Source: Emergomyces orientalis (lineage: Eukaryota; Ascomycota; Eurotiomycetes; Onygenales; Ajellomycetaceae). From it: a stretch of 64,000 bases of DNA. The translations under genes and the position numbers were made by a program. This document shows, one piece after another, positions 54,343 to 64,000 of this stretch; position 1 is the stretch's first letter, and each line of letters starts with the position of its first letter. The stretch spans positions 930,001 to 994,000 of the forward strand of contig MOWL01000069.1 of assembly GCA_002110485.1 (NCBI GenBank). Direction: 5' to 3'. Under the pieces are notes generated by a model. It saw nothing but the letters and a program-made list of their open reading frames with translations, made no database searches and was not told where the DNA came from.

Positions 54343-57300
54343 ATGTCGAAAACAACGCTACCATTCTTGCCTTCCAACACTCCAGCTCCTACCGCGCGAA
54401 ACGTGGTTCAAGGAGGTGTAACCCAACCGATCCAAGAAAAGGAACAAAGACCCTCACAGATCAAATTCGTTCGAGCAGCGCAAATGAGTCTTTTTGCTGA
54501 TATTACTACCTGGCCACCATTGGGGCAAGTTACATGCTTGAAAAGAAATGGAAATGGGGATAAGGTATGTAAACTACTGGAATTACCCCGCCGCGCCCCG
54601 CCTGTCTCCATGGGGTGGATGTTTGTATCGTAGCATATCATTTGTAATAATGCCCTTTGATTTATGTGGTTATTTTATTTCTTGCTTAGGTGACATGCTG
54701 GCGTTACTGCAATGATCAATATTCGCTACTAATATTCCATTAGCTCCGGTTTACCGTTCTACTCCAGTCAAGCCGCTCACTCCCGGAACAGAGCTGGGAG
54801 GTTTCCATCTGGCATAATGTGAATAATAGTGATTCTTGGGAAACGCTCTCCTTGCAAAAGGGTTCAACATCCAGAGCCATTCCTCTGTCAGTCGGTCCTG
54901 GGTCGGGGCCAAATTATCACACCTACAGCTTCACCCAGGAACTTGAGTTCCCGAAACGCGGCAGACATGCAGCTTTTACTGTTAGATATAGAATTGATGC
55001 AAATTCCGCGTGGCAGTGGGTAAACGACCAATTTGGAATGAAAGATGGCGAACTAGTTTTTGAGCCCACCAGCTCACAGCTTCTCAAAAGTCGTGACCCG
55101 ATGACCCAGCCGTCAAAATTGTTAGGAGAGTATTTGGATTATCTTAACCCAAATCTCCAGATTGAGACACGTTCAAGCGAGTCCCCCGGTGCAATTTTAT
55201 GGAGCGTCACAGGTTCGATTTTGTCTGCTGTTGATGACAAGAGCACGTTCGAAGAGATAAATTTTGGCCTCCCCAAGGATTTTGTGAGATATTTCGCTCT
55301 TGTTCGTATATGGGAGCCTTGGTTAGCCCCTCGACATGGCCTGAACAAACTGGCGTTGACGGAGGATGCCATTTCACTGGCGTTTTTGCGCAAGGATGGA
55401 ACTCACCTCGTTCTCCTTGCTATAAGTGGCGTGGATAATGTCCTGACCGTTTTCAAATCGGGAGGCGATGGCCAGGTGGTGACCGCTGTAAAGAATGATA
55501 GCATCCACAACGCAACATTTCAGGTCCTGGTTGCAGTGGCGCCCTGTTTCGAGGTCGCGAATTCTGCTGTCATGTACGAAGCGCGAAAAGTCGTGAGGAA
55601 GCTTTCCGGGCCTGGACCAGCTTCTTCGCCCCCACCACAGGATCTGAATGAGCCGAAATCACCATTAGGCAATGATGTAGTTCTCGTGGAGAATGAACCC
55701 CACGTCCAGTGGATGTCTGATTGGTATGACGGCCTAGCTTATTGTACTTGGAACGCTTTGGGTCAGGACCTGACAGAGGAAAAAATATTGAAAGCCCTCG
55801 ATACGCTAAAGTCTAATGGCATTAATATTGTCAACCTCATCATAGATGATAATTGGCAGGCGTTGGATAACAAGGGCGATTCTCAGTTTAAACGAGGCTG
55901 GAAGGAATTTGAAGCGAACAAAGATGGGTTCCCTAATGGGTTGAAGCATACAACTAGTAAAATACGCCAGGAGCATCCGAACATCCAACATATTGCTGTT
56001 TGGCATGCCCTTATGGGGTACTGGGGGGGTATCTCGCCCCACGGGCAGATTGCGAAAGAGTACAAAACCAAGAATGTCAAGAAACGTGACGGCGTTGCGG
56101 GAGGGAGTATGTTGGTGATCGATCCAGATGACATTCATCGGTTTTATGACGATTTATATAAATTTCTCTTGGCGGCCGGAGTTGATTCAGTGAAGACTGG
56201 TGCACAGTTCTTCCTCGACTTGCTCCAGGATCCTGCTGACCGGGTCCGATTTACGGCGTCTTACCAAGACGCATGGTCCGTTGCTTCATTGCGTTATTTC
56301 CAGACCAAAGCAATAAGTTGCATGTCACAGACACCGCAAATCATTTTCCATTCGCAGGTACCTTCAAACAAGCCACGGATACTCTTGAGAAATTCTGACG
56401 ATTTCTTCCCTGATATTCCCTCCTCCCACCCATGGCACGTTTTCTGTAATGCGCATAATTCTCTGCTTACCCAACATCTCAATGCCATCCCTGATTGGGA
56501 CATGTTTCAGACTAGCCACCCATATGCATCTTTCCATGCCGCAGCTAGATGCGTCTCCGGTGGTCCGATATATATCACAGACGTGCCGGGTGAGCACGAT
56601 ATCGATCTCATTAACCAGATGACAGCCTCCACAGTTGAAGGCAACACAGTTATTCTCCGGCCCAGCGTCCTGGGACGTTCCATTGACACATATCACAACT
56701 ACAACGAAGCTAAGATGCTCAGGGTAGGCAGCTATACTGGCTGGGCTAAGACCGGTAGCGGGATCTTGGGACTTTTCAATATCGGCGCCCAGAAGATCAG
56801 TTCTCTGATCTCCATTCTCGATTTCCATGGTATCTCGTTTGCCAATGATGATGAATACGTAATCCGCGCACATTCCACAGGGGGAATCACGCGCATAATG
56901 AAACCCTCCAGCCAAGACTCCCTAGTCGCCGTATCGCTTGAGATGAAAGGTTGGGAGATTTTAACCGTCTACCCAGTCCGGAGCTTCAAAATGTCAAATC
57001 AACATAGCAGCAATGACACTCCCTCAAATAATAACGACATTACGCCCACACGTGTCGCTATCCTGGGCCTCCTGGGCAAAATGACTGGCATCGCTGCAAT
57101 TGTGAATTCGGATATTTTCCTCACTGCCAACGGCCGGCTCAAGTTTGATGTTACTTTGAAGGCTTTGGGAACACTGGGCATTTATATTTCCGACATTGAC
57201 ACTCGCACTATAGAGAAAGATTTTATGGTCATGCTTTCGGGGCGAGCGGTACCAATGCACACCGTTCAGATGCAGCCCGCGGGAGATGGAGGACAGAAGG

Positions 57301-57392
57301 TTCTTGCAATTGATGTTGCGGCTGCATGGAAGGAGATGGGTTTGGTTAGTGGGTGGAGTAACGAGGCCGTAGTGAAGATTTTTATGGGTTAA
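54343..57392 (+). CDS. Raffinose-synthase-like glycoside hydrolase family 36 protein, nucleophile missing
   Basis: Two exons, 54343-54564 and 54744-57392, 956 residues. The family is seen from DWYDGLAYCTWNALGQDLT, INIVNLIIDDNWQALDNKG, NIQHIAVWHALMGYWGG, ASYQDAWSVASLRYFQTKAI, RNSDDFFPDIPSSHPWHVF and SGGPIYITDVPGEHD. GH36 raffinose synthase/alpha-galactosidase-like (Sip1) enzymes use an Asp nucleophile in a VK-x-D-x-Q strand. Here it reads GVDSVKTGAQFFLD: Gly (codon GGT at 56199-56201, residue about 560) where Asp is expected. The putative acid/base Asp in RNSDDF is intact. No signal peptide, so probably intracellular. A one-base change GAT to GGT explains the difference. Either inactive or repurposed; also possibly a base-call error. 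Confidence 0.88.
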
Positions 57393-57973
57393 TTCTTTGT
57401 TTTGTGTTTCCCTTTTCCTGACTTCTCTTGATTCTTTGCGTTGGCTCGATCTCTTGGGATTTTAATGGCATCCAGGCTCATTTTTTTTAAGTACTATCTT
57501 CACGACTCAATCTTTTTGGCTTAATTGATACCTTTGTGGAATGTATCCAATTTTCACATCATGTTGAGGAGCCTCCAAGATGCATGAGCCTTGATCCATA
57601 ACACTACTACACATTGTTTCATCCGTAGAATGACCACCACCGCGCCTAAATAAGGTTTAATAGCAAGCATTCACTGTGCCAGGCTGAACCACTGGGGTAA
57701 TGTGCTAACTCGCTTAAGTGGAGGCCTAAGCGCGAAATTTCTCCACAAAAATTTCGGGCTATCATTTATCCGTCGAAATCGGGACTATCCTCTGATTGGC
57801 TCCGGCATTTTGAAAAAATATTCCGCCAAACCTCGACTACAAGCAACTCATTCTCCGCAACATATTCAACCGGGTTGTACATAACCATTGATAAAAGGGC
57901 AAGAGTTCTAGCTAGCCGGGCGATTATCAGGCGCCTGAATCGTCAGCTTTTCCTGCCCTTTTTCCAGCCAATA
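57393..57973. other. Intergenic GH36 gene to MSY1
   Basis: About 580 bases. The MSY1 frame stays open upstream of its ATG to 57875 but only with non-ATG starts. No motif recognised. Confidence 0.5.
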
Positions 57974-60133
57974 ATGGCTCAACTTCGGCCTTGTCCTGCC
58001 TGTTCCTTCTCTCCAGCCTCGTATGTTCCGCCAATAATGCTTCTCCGATCGCAGCCTACGAATGCGGGACTTATGTCGCTACTACGAAGAAGGCGACCTG
58101 GCGTCGCGGCGGTGCCTCTTCAGAAACGCAATATAACAATGCAACATATCCGGCGAATGAGGGAGGGGGAAGAAACCTGGAAAAGCTACGCAGAAGAGAT
58201 CAAGGCCGGGACGAGGAAGAGCTTTTTGGAGCTTATGGAAGAGCGAGGTTTGGTTAACACGGTCATCGGGTATGTTAGTTGGTCATTGGGTTTGGATGGG
58301 ATAGGCATATATTAGCGTTTCCATTTCTTTCTGAAGGACCAGGGGGAGGGAAGAATTTCCGCTAACTTTCCTTGATTTTAGTGATCGTGATGCGTTGAAT
58401 AAAATGTGGACGGAAAGACGAGTGGGAGTATACGTTGGTGTCGATCCTACGGCCCCATCTCTGCATATTGGACACATGCTACCTTTTATGGTCCTGGCAT
58501 GGGCATATGTCCATGGCATTAGAGCCGTTTTTCTGGTGAGCACATTCTGCGTTTTTGTTTGCTTACGCTACATTGACCAGTTATGGCGCGATGGGATATT
58601 CGATTCGATACTAATTCAATCAACAGTTAGGTGGCTCGACAGGTCAAATTGGCGACCCTACCGATCGATTAGACCCCCGAGCTAAAATGGCCAGCGTTAC
58701 GCGCAAGGAGAATATGGTGAACATGCACCTCCAGCTTAAAAGGCTTGGGATGTCCATTGAGAGATATGGAGCTAAGCATGGATACGAATCCGAGTGGATA
58801 TGGAGACGAGCAATTGTAAATAACAATACATGGTGGCTGAAGGAACCTTTCTTCGAGGTCATGAAGACAATGGGGGAAGCTGTGCGATTGGGACCGATGC
58901 TTGGGCGCGACACGTAGGTGGAGCCTTTTTTTCCCCCTTTTTTAGGGCGTCTTTCAAGATTCTTCCTGGACGAGAGTGACTAACACAACATGGGTCCCAG
59001 CATGAAAAACCGATTGCAGAATGGCAAAGGGATGTCGCTTGCGGAATTCACTTATCCACTTCTACAAGCGTGGGATTGGTGGCAGCTCATCCAACAACAG
59101 AATGTCCTGGTGCAGGTTGGCGGGTCCGACCAAGCTGGAAACATTCAATTTGGGATGGATGCGACGAAACCTCTTATGAAAGGGAACCAGGAATATTGGC
59201 GAAAGCATGCCCCGAAACCCGAAGACCGCGATTTATTAGAGCCTATGGGTTTCACCACTCCGCTCCTTACAACTCCCTCCGGCCAGAAGTTTGGAAAGTC
59301 AGCCGGGAATGCGGTCTGGCTTGATCAGGACATGACCTCGAGCTTTGATCTTTATCAGGTAAGGGGCCTACCACATTTACTTCCCATTTCTTCCTATAAA
59401 GTCACTGAAGCCTAATTATTTGTAGTTTTTCTTACGAGTCCCTGATGAGAACGTTGAACAATATTTGAAATACTTTACATTCCTCCCTATACCCGCAATC
59501 AAAGAGCTCATGGCGCGACACGTTCAAGATGCATCTAAGAGGGTCGCACAGCACAAACTCGCCTCCGAATTTGTCGAGCTCATTCGAGGGCCTGTCGAGG
59601 CTGCCAAGGCCGAAAAAGATCATCGCAGCATTTTTGGCGGTAAAACGCCAATTAGTGACGAGATGGAGGCGCGTCCAAAACGTGACCTCAATCTTTCAGA
59701 TACCAGTCCCTTTAACGCACCATCCCCTCATACCATTCTTCCGCGGTCATTAGTCGTTGGACAATTTTTCCACAAGGTTCTCTGGTCAGCAGGCATGGCA
59801 CCATCAAAAGCAGAGGCATTCCGACTTATCGTCAACAATGGTGCGGCAGTCGCGTCAAGGTCTGACTCAAACGCTGTCATGGATGATAAAGTGTCCTACG
59901 TTCCGATCAAAACTTGGGACAAAGATATGACAGAGAAATTCATCATTGATGATTCCATGATGATTTTGCGAGTTGGGAAGTGGAAGGTTAAAATTATTAA
60001 GATTGTGAGCGATGAAGAATTTGAGAAACTTGGACTCGACGCTCCGGGATGGAAGGGGGAGGAAAACGAAGCTGCCCAAATGTTTGAAAAGGAAGCGGGC
60101 AAATCGAGCACGGAATCGAAAGGTTCGAGCTGA
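57974..60133 (+). CDS. MSY1: Mitochondrial tyrosyl-tRNA synthetase (CYT-18 family)
   Basis: Class I synthetase that charges mitochondrial tRNA-Tyr. Five exons: 57974-58269, 58382-58535, 58627-58913, 59001-59358 and 59426-60133, 600 residues. The HIGH motif is APSLHIGHMLPF, followed by LGGSTGQIGDPTDR; tyrosine/tRNA site QVGGSDQAGNIQFG; the KMSKS equivalent is KFGKSAGNAVW. The C-terminal S4-like RNA-binding domain is seen from SLVVGQFFHKVLWSAGMAPS to the Lys-rich end. The leader is basic (SLLRRRRPGVAAVPLQKRN), consistent with import. In Neurospora the orthologue CYT-18 also splices group I introns; the long N-terminal leader and inserts here are compatible with that but do not prove it. Confidence 0.94.
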
Positions 60134-60814
60134 AATGCATTATGTCTCATTTCCAGTTCTCTCAGCTTGCTTTACTCTAGTCTGTTCATAGCGATTTTAC
60201 TCTGCTAGATTTGTATATATACCTGTACTTTTACGGTTTCCTTTTTGTGCCAATTTTTGTTTCTAGAACTGTAAATTAGACTAGATGCCCGATTCCCCTT
60301 TATATTTCCTATTTGCATCCTCCTTTCCTATTCTCCTGGTGCACGATCTAATATTTAATCCCTGATTCTAGTTTCTAAATGTGGCAAAAATGATACCACA
60401 TACTACGCACAATCTCGACCTGATCCACACCAATAACAAGTAATTTTGGATGATATAAAATAGAGAAATAATCAAATACTAAAAATATTCTCTCTGCTGG
60501 TGCGAGCTCGCGTGTGTTTGATATCACGTGGGAGACACCAGTTAACGCGTCGAACACGCTAAGCAGCCATCAACGCCAGCTCCGTCACGTCGTCCCCTTG
60601 ATATTGAGCTCTAGAGTCAACGACGAGATTGCTCCCAATTGTCCTTGAAACTCTCTTCCTTCCCCTATTCTATTTTACCCTCTCATTGACATTGTTAGCA
60701 GAAAATCTGCCGTATGAGTACAGAAAGTAATATGCAATTATTCAATTGACAACGATTCTCCCCGGTATCCTATCATATCCTCCTACACAAATTTTATCCT
60801 GCCCTGTCAGAGAT
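60134..60814. other. Intergenic MSY1 to MSH6
   Basis: About 680 bases. It contains the MSH6 promoter, with a CACGTG and an ACGCGT in close succession (separate entry). No gene seen. Confidence 0.5.
60525..60550. promoter_or_regulatory. E-box plus MluI cell-cycle box upstream of MSH6
   Basis: CACGTG at 60525-60530 and ACGCGT at 60545-60550, 265 bases before the MSH6 ATG. ACGCGT is the MCB element bound by MBF (Mbp1/Swi6), which drives G1/S expression of replication and repair genes, MSH6 included in yeast. The single site is seen directly; use in this organism is inferred. Confidence 0.5.
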
Positions 60815-63800
60815 ATGGCGGACGACAGCAGCCAGCAACAGACCCCCAGCGCCCGTATTCTCAAGAAGTCAACTCCAAGCACCCAGAATATGAAGAGCCA
60901 AAAGTCCATCCTAGGCTTCTTTCAAAAGTCTTCCCCGTCAACTTCTGCTGCCTCCCCTGCTCGCCGACATCATGCAAGCCAGGAACTCGTATCCTCACCT
61001 GCTCAACGAGCGGCTTCAGATCAGAAATCCCGCAAAAACCCTGGATCAAATTTTGGAACTGGCGCGTCGAGATCACTGAATATTGGAGTGAATGAAAGTG
61101 TCCCCAGTGGTGGGCAGAGCATCACACCAGGTCCAAGTAGTGATACAGTTGGGTATGATGAGGAAGATGCGAAGGTGGACGTTTCATCAGCAGTAAAAGA
61201 TGATGGGAAGACGAAGGCAAGTACATGGCGGCTGTTCTCCTTCCCCGGTTATAACTACTAACAGAGTTGCTGCTGTACAGATTGAGGATGACGGAGCTGA
61301 TCGAAGTTCTTTCACACCTACACGTCGGGTACGTCCGTCCACTCTACGTTTCATTATATATTCTTTCGATCTGGGGAGAGCGCATTCTGACCTAGTCAAT
61401 TATTGTTTCTAGGCAAAAAAGGCTGTCAAGAACTATCTAGAATCAGATGACGAGGATGTCTTGCCGATTAATCGAAAGCCCAGCAGAGGAAGGTCCCTTA
61501 AAAGGAGAAAAGTAGCTGCCAGCTCTAGTGACGAAGATGAATTCAAGGACGACAACGAGTTCTCTGATGACGGTTAGTATAGCCTATGTATATCTCTCAA
61601 TCTGAGTACCTGTAACTAATTTTGTACGTAGACTTGGATGATTTCGTTGTCCCGGATGATTCTGAAGATGAGGGGAAACCGTCAAAAAAGCGCAAGCGGC
61701 CTTCCAACGTTCCTGTCAAAACCTCTTCCTCGAAATCACCTCCAGTACCAGACGAGGAGCTTGACCTTGAACTTCCAGATGCTTGTGGTGGTTCTGCCCT
61801 GAAATGGACGTACGATCCTAACGACACGGAACCACCGAAGCCACGACCTGCTCTCACGAGGAAAACTGCGCCATGGGAGAAGAAAAAGGCAAAGGCGCAT
61901 ATGAGTGAACCAGAGCAACGATATTCTTGGCTTGCTAATATCACGGATATTGACCGAAATCCTCCTGGCCACCCTGACTATGACCCCCGAACCATTTACA
62001 TCCCTCCTCTAGCGTGGTCCAAATTTTCACCTTTTGAAAAACAATACTGGGAAATCAAACAAAAGTTTTGGGACACGGTCGTCTTTTTCAAGAAGGGCAA
62101 ATTTTACGAGCTCTACGAAAATGATGCCACTATCGGACATCAGCTCTTCGATCTTAAACTTACAGACCGTGTGAATATGCGTATGGTTGGCGTACCGGAG
62201 ATGAGCTTAGATCACTGGGCGAATCAGTTTGTTGCAAAGGGCTTCAAGATCGCGCGGGTTGATCAAAGCGAGTCCGCCCTAGGTAAAGAGATGCGAGAGA
62301 AACAAGGTAGACCAGGTGGCATCCCAGGGAAGCAAGACAAAATTATCAGGCGTGAATTGGCCTGCGTCCTTACTTCTGGCACTCTTGTGGATGGGGCAAT
62401 GCTTCAAGATGATATGTCAACATATTGTGTGGCTATCAAGGAGGCCTTGGTCAATGATCTGCCCGCGTTCGGCATTGCCTTTGTCGATACTGCTACCGGC
62501 CAGTTCAATTTGGCAGAGTTCATTGACGATGCCGATATGACGAAGTTTGAGACTTTTGTTGCCCAAACTCGACCCCAAGAATTACTTCTTGAGAAGTCTG
62601 TCATGTCTACCAAGGCTTTACGGATTCTGAAAAATAACACTGGACCAACTACCCTCTGGAACTATTTAAAACCCGGCAAAGAGTTCTGGGAAGCCGATAT
62701 TACAGTCCGAGAACTTGATGCCAGTAATTACTTTGTTTCAGAAGATAGTGACAACATTGACGCATGGCCAGAAGCACTACGGGAGGCACGGGACAAAGAA
62801 TTCGTCATGTCTGCATTTGGAGCATTGATACAATATTTAAGGATGCTGAAAATTGAACGAGATTTGATCACAATCGGAAACTTCACATGGTACGATCCGA
62901 TCAAGAAGGCCACCAGTCTAGTGCTAGATGGCCAAACTTTGATAAACCTTGAGATATTCGCCAACTCTTTCGACGGAGGTCAGGAGGGAACACTCTTCCA
63001 ACTTCTCAATCGATGCACTACGCCATTCGGAAAGAGAATGTTCAAACAATGGGTCTGCCACCCGTTGATGGATGCTAAGAAAATCAATGCACGACTAGAT
63101 GCTGTTGACGCCTTAAACGCAGATAGCAGCGTCCAAAGCCAATTCTCATCCCAGCTGACTAAAATGCCTGATCTTGAGAGGCTTATTTCTCGGGTTCATG
63201 CCGGAAGCTGCAAAGCTCAGGATTTCCTACGTGTTCTTGAAGGGTTCGAGCAAATTGATTACACAATGGGCCTCCTGAAAGAAATTGGTCCTGGAGAGGG
63301 AGTCATTGGACAACTAGTCGCTTCAATGCCCGATTTGAGCGGCCATTTGCAGTACTGGAAAACCGCTTTTGATCGTACCAAGGCTAAGGACTCCGGCATT
63401 CTAGTTCCAGAAGCTGGTGTCGAGGAAGATTTTGATGCATCTCAAGACAAGATTGCTGAAATAGAAAATGAGTTGGATCAGCTTCTCAAGAAAGCCAGAA
63501 AACAGCTGGGTTCTACTGCCATCGTTTACCGGGATAACGGAAAAGAAATTTATCAACTTGAAGTCCCGATTAAAATCAAGAACATCCCAAAAAGCTGGGA
63601 TCAAATGTCCGCGACTAAGCAGGCGAAACGCTTCTATTTCCCAGAGTTACGGAGCCTTATTCGAGAGCTTCAAGAAGCACAAGAAACTCATAGCCAAATC
63701 ATCAAGGAGGTTGCAGGTCGGTTCTATGCTCGATTCGACGAGAATTATTCGACCTGGCTAGCTGCCGTTAAGGTCATTGCGCAGCTTGATTGTTTGATTA

Positions 63801-64000
63801 GTATAGCAAAAGCATCCTCAGCTTTGGGATACCCGAGCTGCCGCCCAGTGTTTGTGGATGATGAGCGAAGTGTCCTGGAGTTCCGGGAACTTCGACATCC
63901 ATGTATGTTGCCCAACGTGGGCGATTTTATCCCCAATGATGTAGAGCTGGGAGGGAATACTCCCAATATCAACTTGCTCACTGGTGCTAATGCTGCTGGC
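60815..64000 (+). CDS. MSH6: DNA mismatch repair protein MSH6 (5' part, cut by window end)
   Basis: Subunit of MutS-alpha (with Msh2) that recognises base mismatches and small loops. Visible exons: 60815-61216, 61281-61328, 61413-61572 and 61632-64000 (open at the edge), 993 residues so far. The PCNA-binding PIP box is QKSILGFFQKSS near residue 30. A disordered acidic/basic region follows, then the MutS mismatch-binding domain with the FYELYE motif (KKGKFYELYENDATIGHQLF) that supplies the wedge Phe-x-Glu, then connector, lever and clamp domains (RCTTPFGKRMFKQWVCHPL). The window ends inside the Walker A loop, LLTGANAAG. The first intron appears to be GC-AG: donor GCAAGT at 61217, acceptor at 61280, which joins the frame exactly; no GT donor nearby gives the correct phase. 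Confidence 0.95.

Noticed and set aside
1..64000. Search for a biosynthetic or defence-type gene cluster, CRISPR array or intact transposon
   Set aside because: No polyketide/NRPS, transposase, reverse transcriptase or repeat-spacer structure was seen; most genes are single-copy housekeeping genes.

Overview
The window is nuclear DNA from a filamentous ascomycete. Genes are interrupted by short GT-AG introns of roughly 50-110 nt with CTAAC/CTGAC-like branch sites, most proteins have their clearest relatives in Pezizomycotina, and order and content look like Eurotiomycetes. Onygenales (Ajellomycetaceae-like) is my best guess from overall feel, not from a database search. No rRNA, tRNA, CRISPR or intact transposon was recognised. 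Exon coordinates were worked out by hand from splice signals, reading frame and protein family conservation; each model closes in frame.

Layout. 1-9.9 kb is all minus strand: a large unrecognised tail-anchored protein, MIC60 (mitochondrial cristae organisation) and a Rab5-type GTPase. From 10.4 to 21 kb the plus strand carries SAC1 (phosphoinositide phosphatase), folylpolyglutamate synthase, N-myristoyltransferase and RTC5 (a TLDc protein that itself starts with a myristoylation signal). At 21.7-26.3 kb SWC3 (minus) and an alpha/beta hydrolase (plus) are divergent. At 27.4-34.2 kb the minus strand carries mitochondrial EF-G, mitoribosomal bL36m and threonine deaminase. At 36.5-44 kb come RCF1, the histone N-acetyltransferase NAT4, the GPI transamidase subunit PIG-U/GAB1 (minus) and pescadillo NOP7. 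RRN9 (Pol I initiation factor) follows at 45-46.7 kb.

From 46.7 to 51.8 kb the sequence becomes gene-poor and looks lineage-specific. It holds a broken gene for a small secreted cysteine-rich protein and a PARG/macro-like protein with a perfect 36-bp internal duplication. Housekeeping genes resume with succinate-semialdehyde dehydrogenase, a raffinose-synthase-like GH36 protein that appears to lack its nucleophile, mitochondrial tyrosyl-tRNA synthetase, and MSH6, which is cut by the window end just before the Walker A lysine.

Theme. About a third of the genes serve mitochondria (MIC60, MEF1, bL36m, RCF1, MSY1, probably UGA2 and a folylpolyglutamate synthase isoform). This looks like ordinary genome neighbourhood rather than a co-regulated cluster. 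I found no clear new multi-gene system. The points most worth checking are the GH36 active-site loss, the decaying cysteine-rich gene, alternative-start targeting signals in two enzymes, and the two stop-free, 3n-length introns of MIC60.
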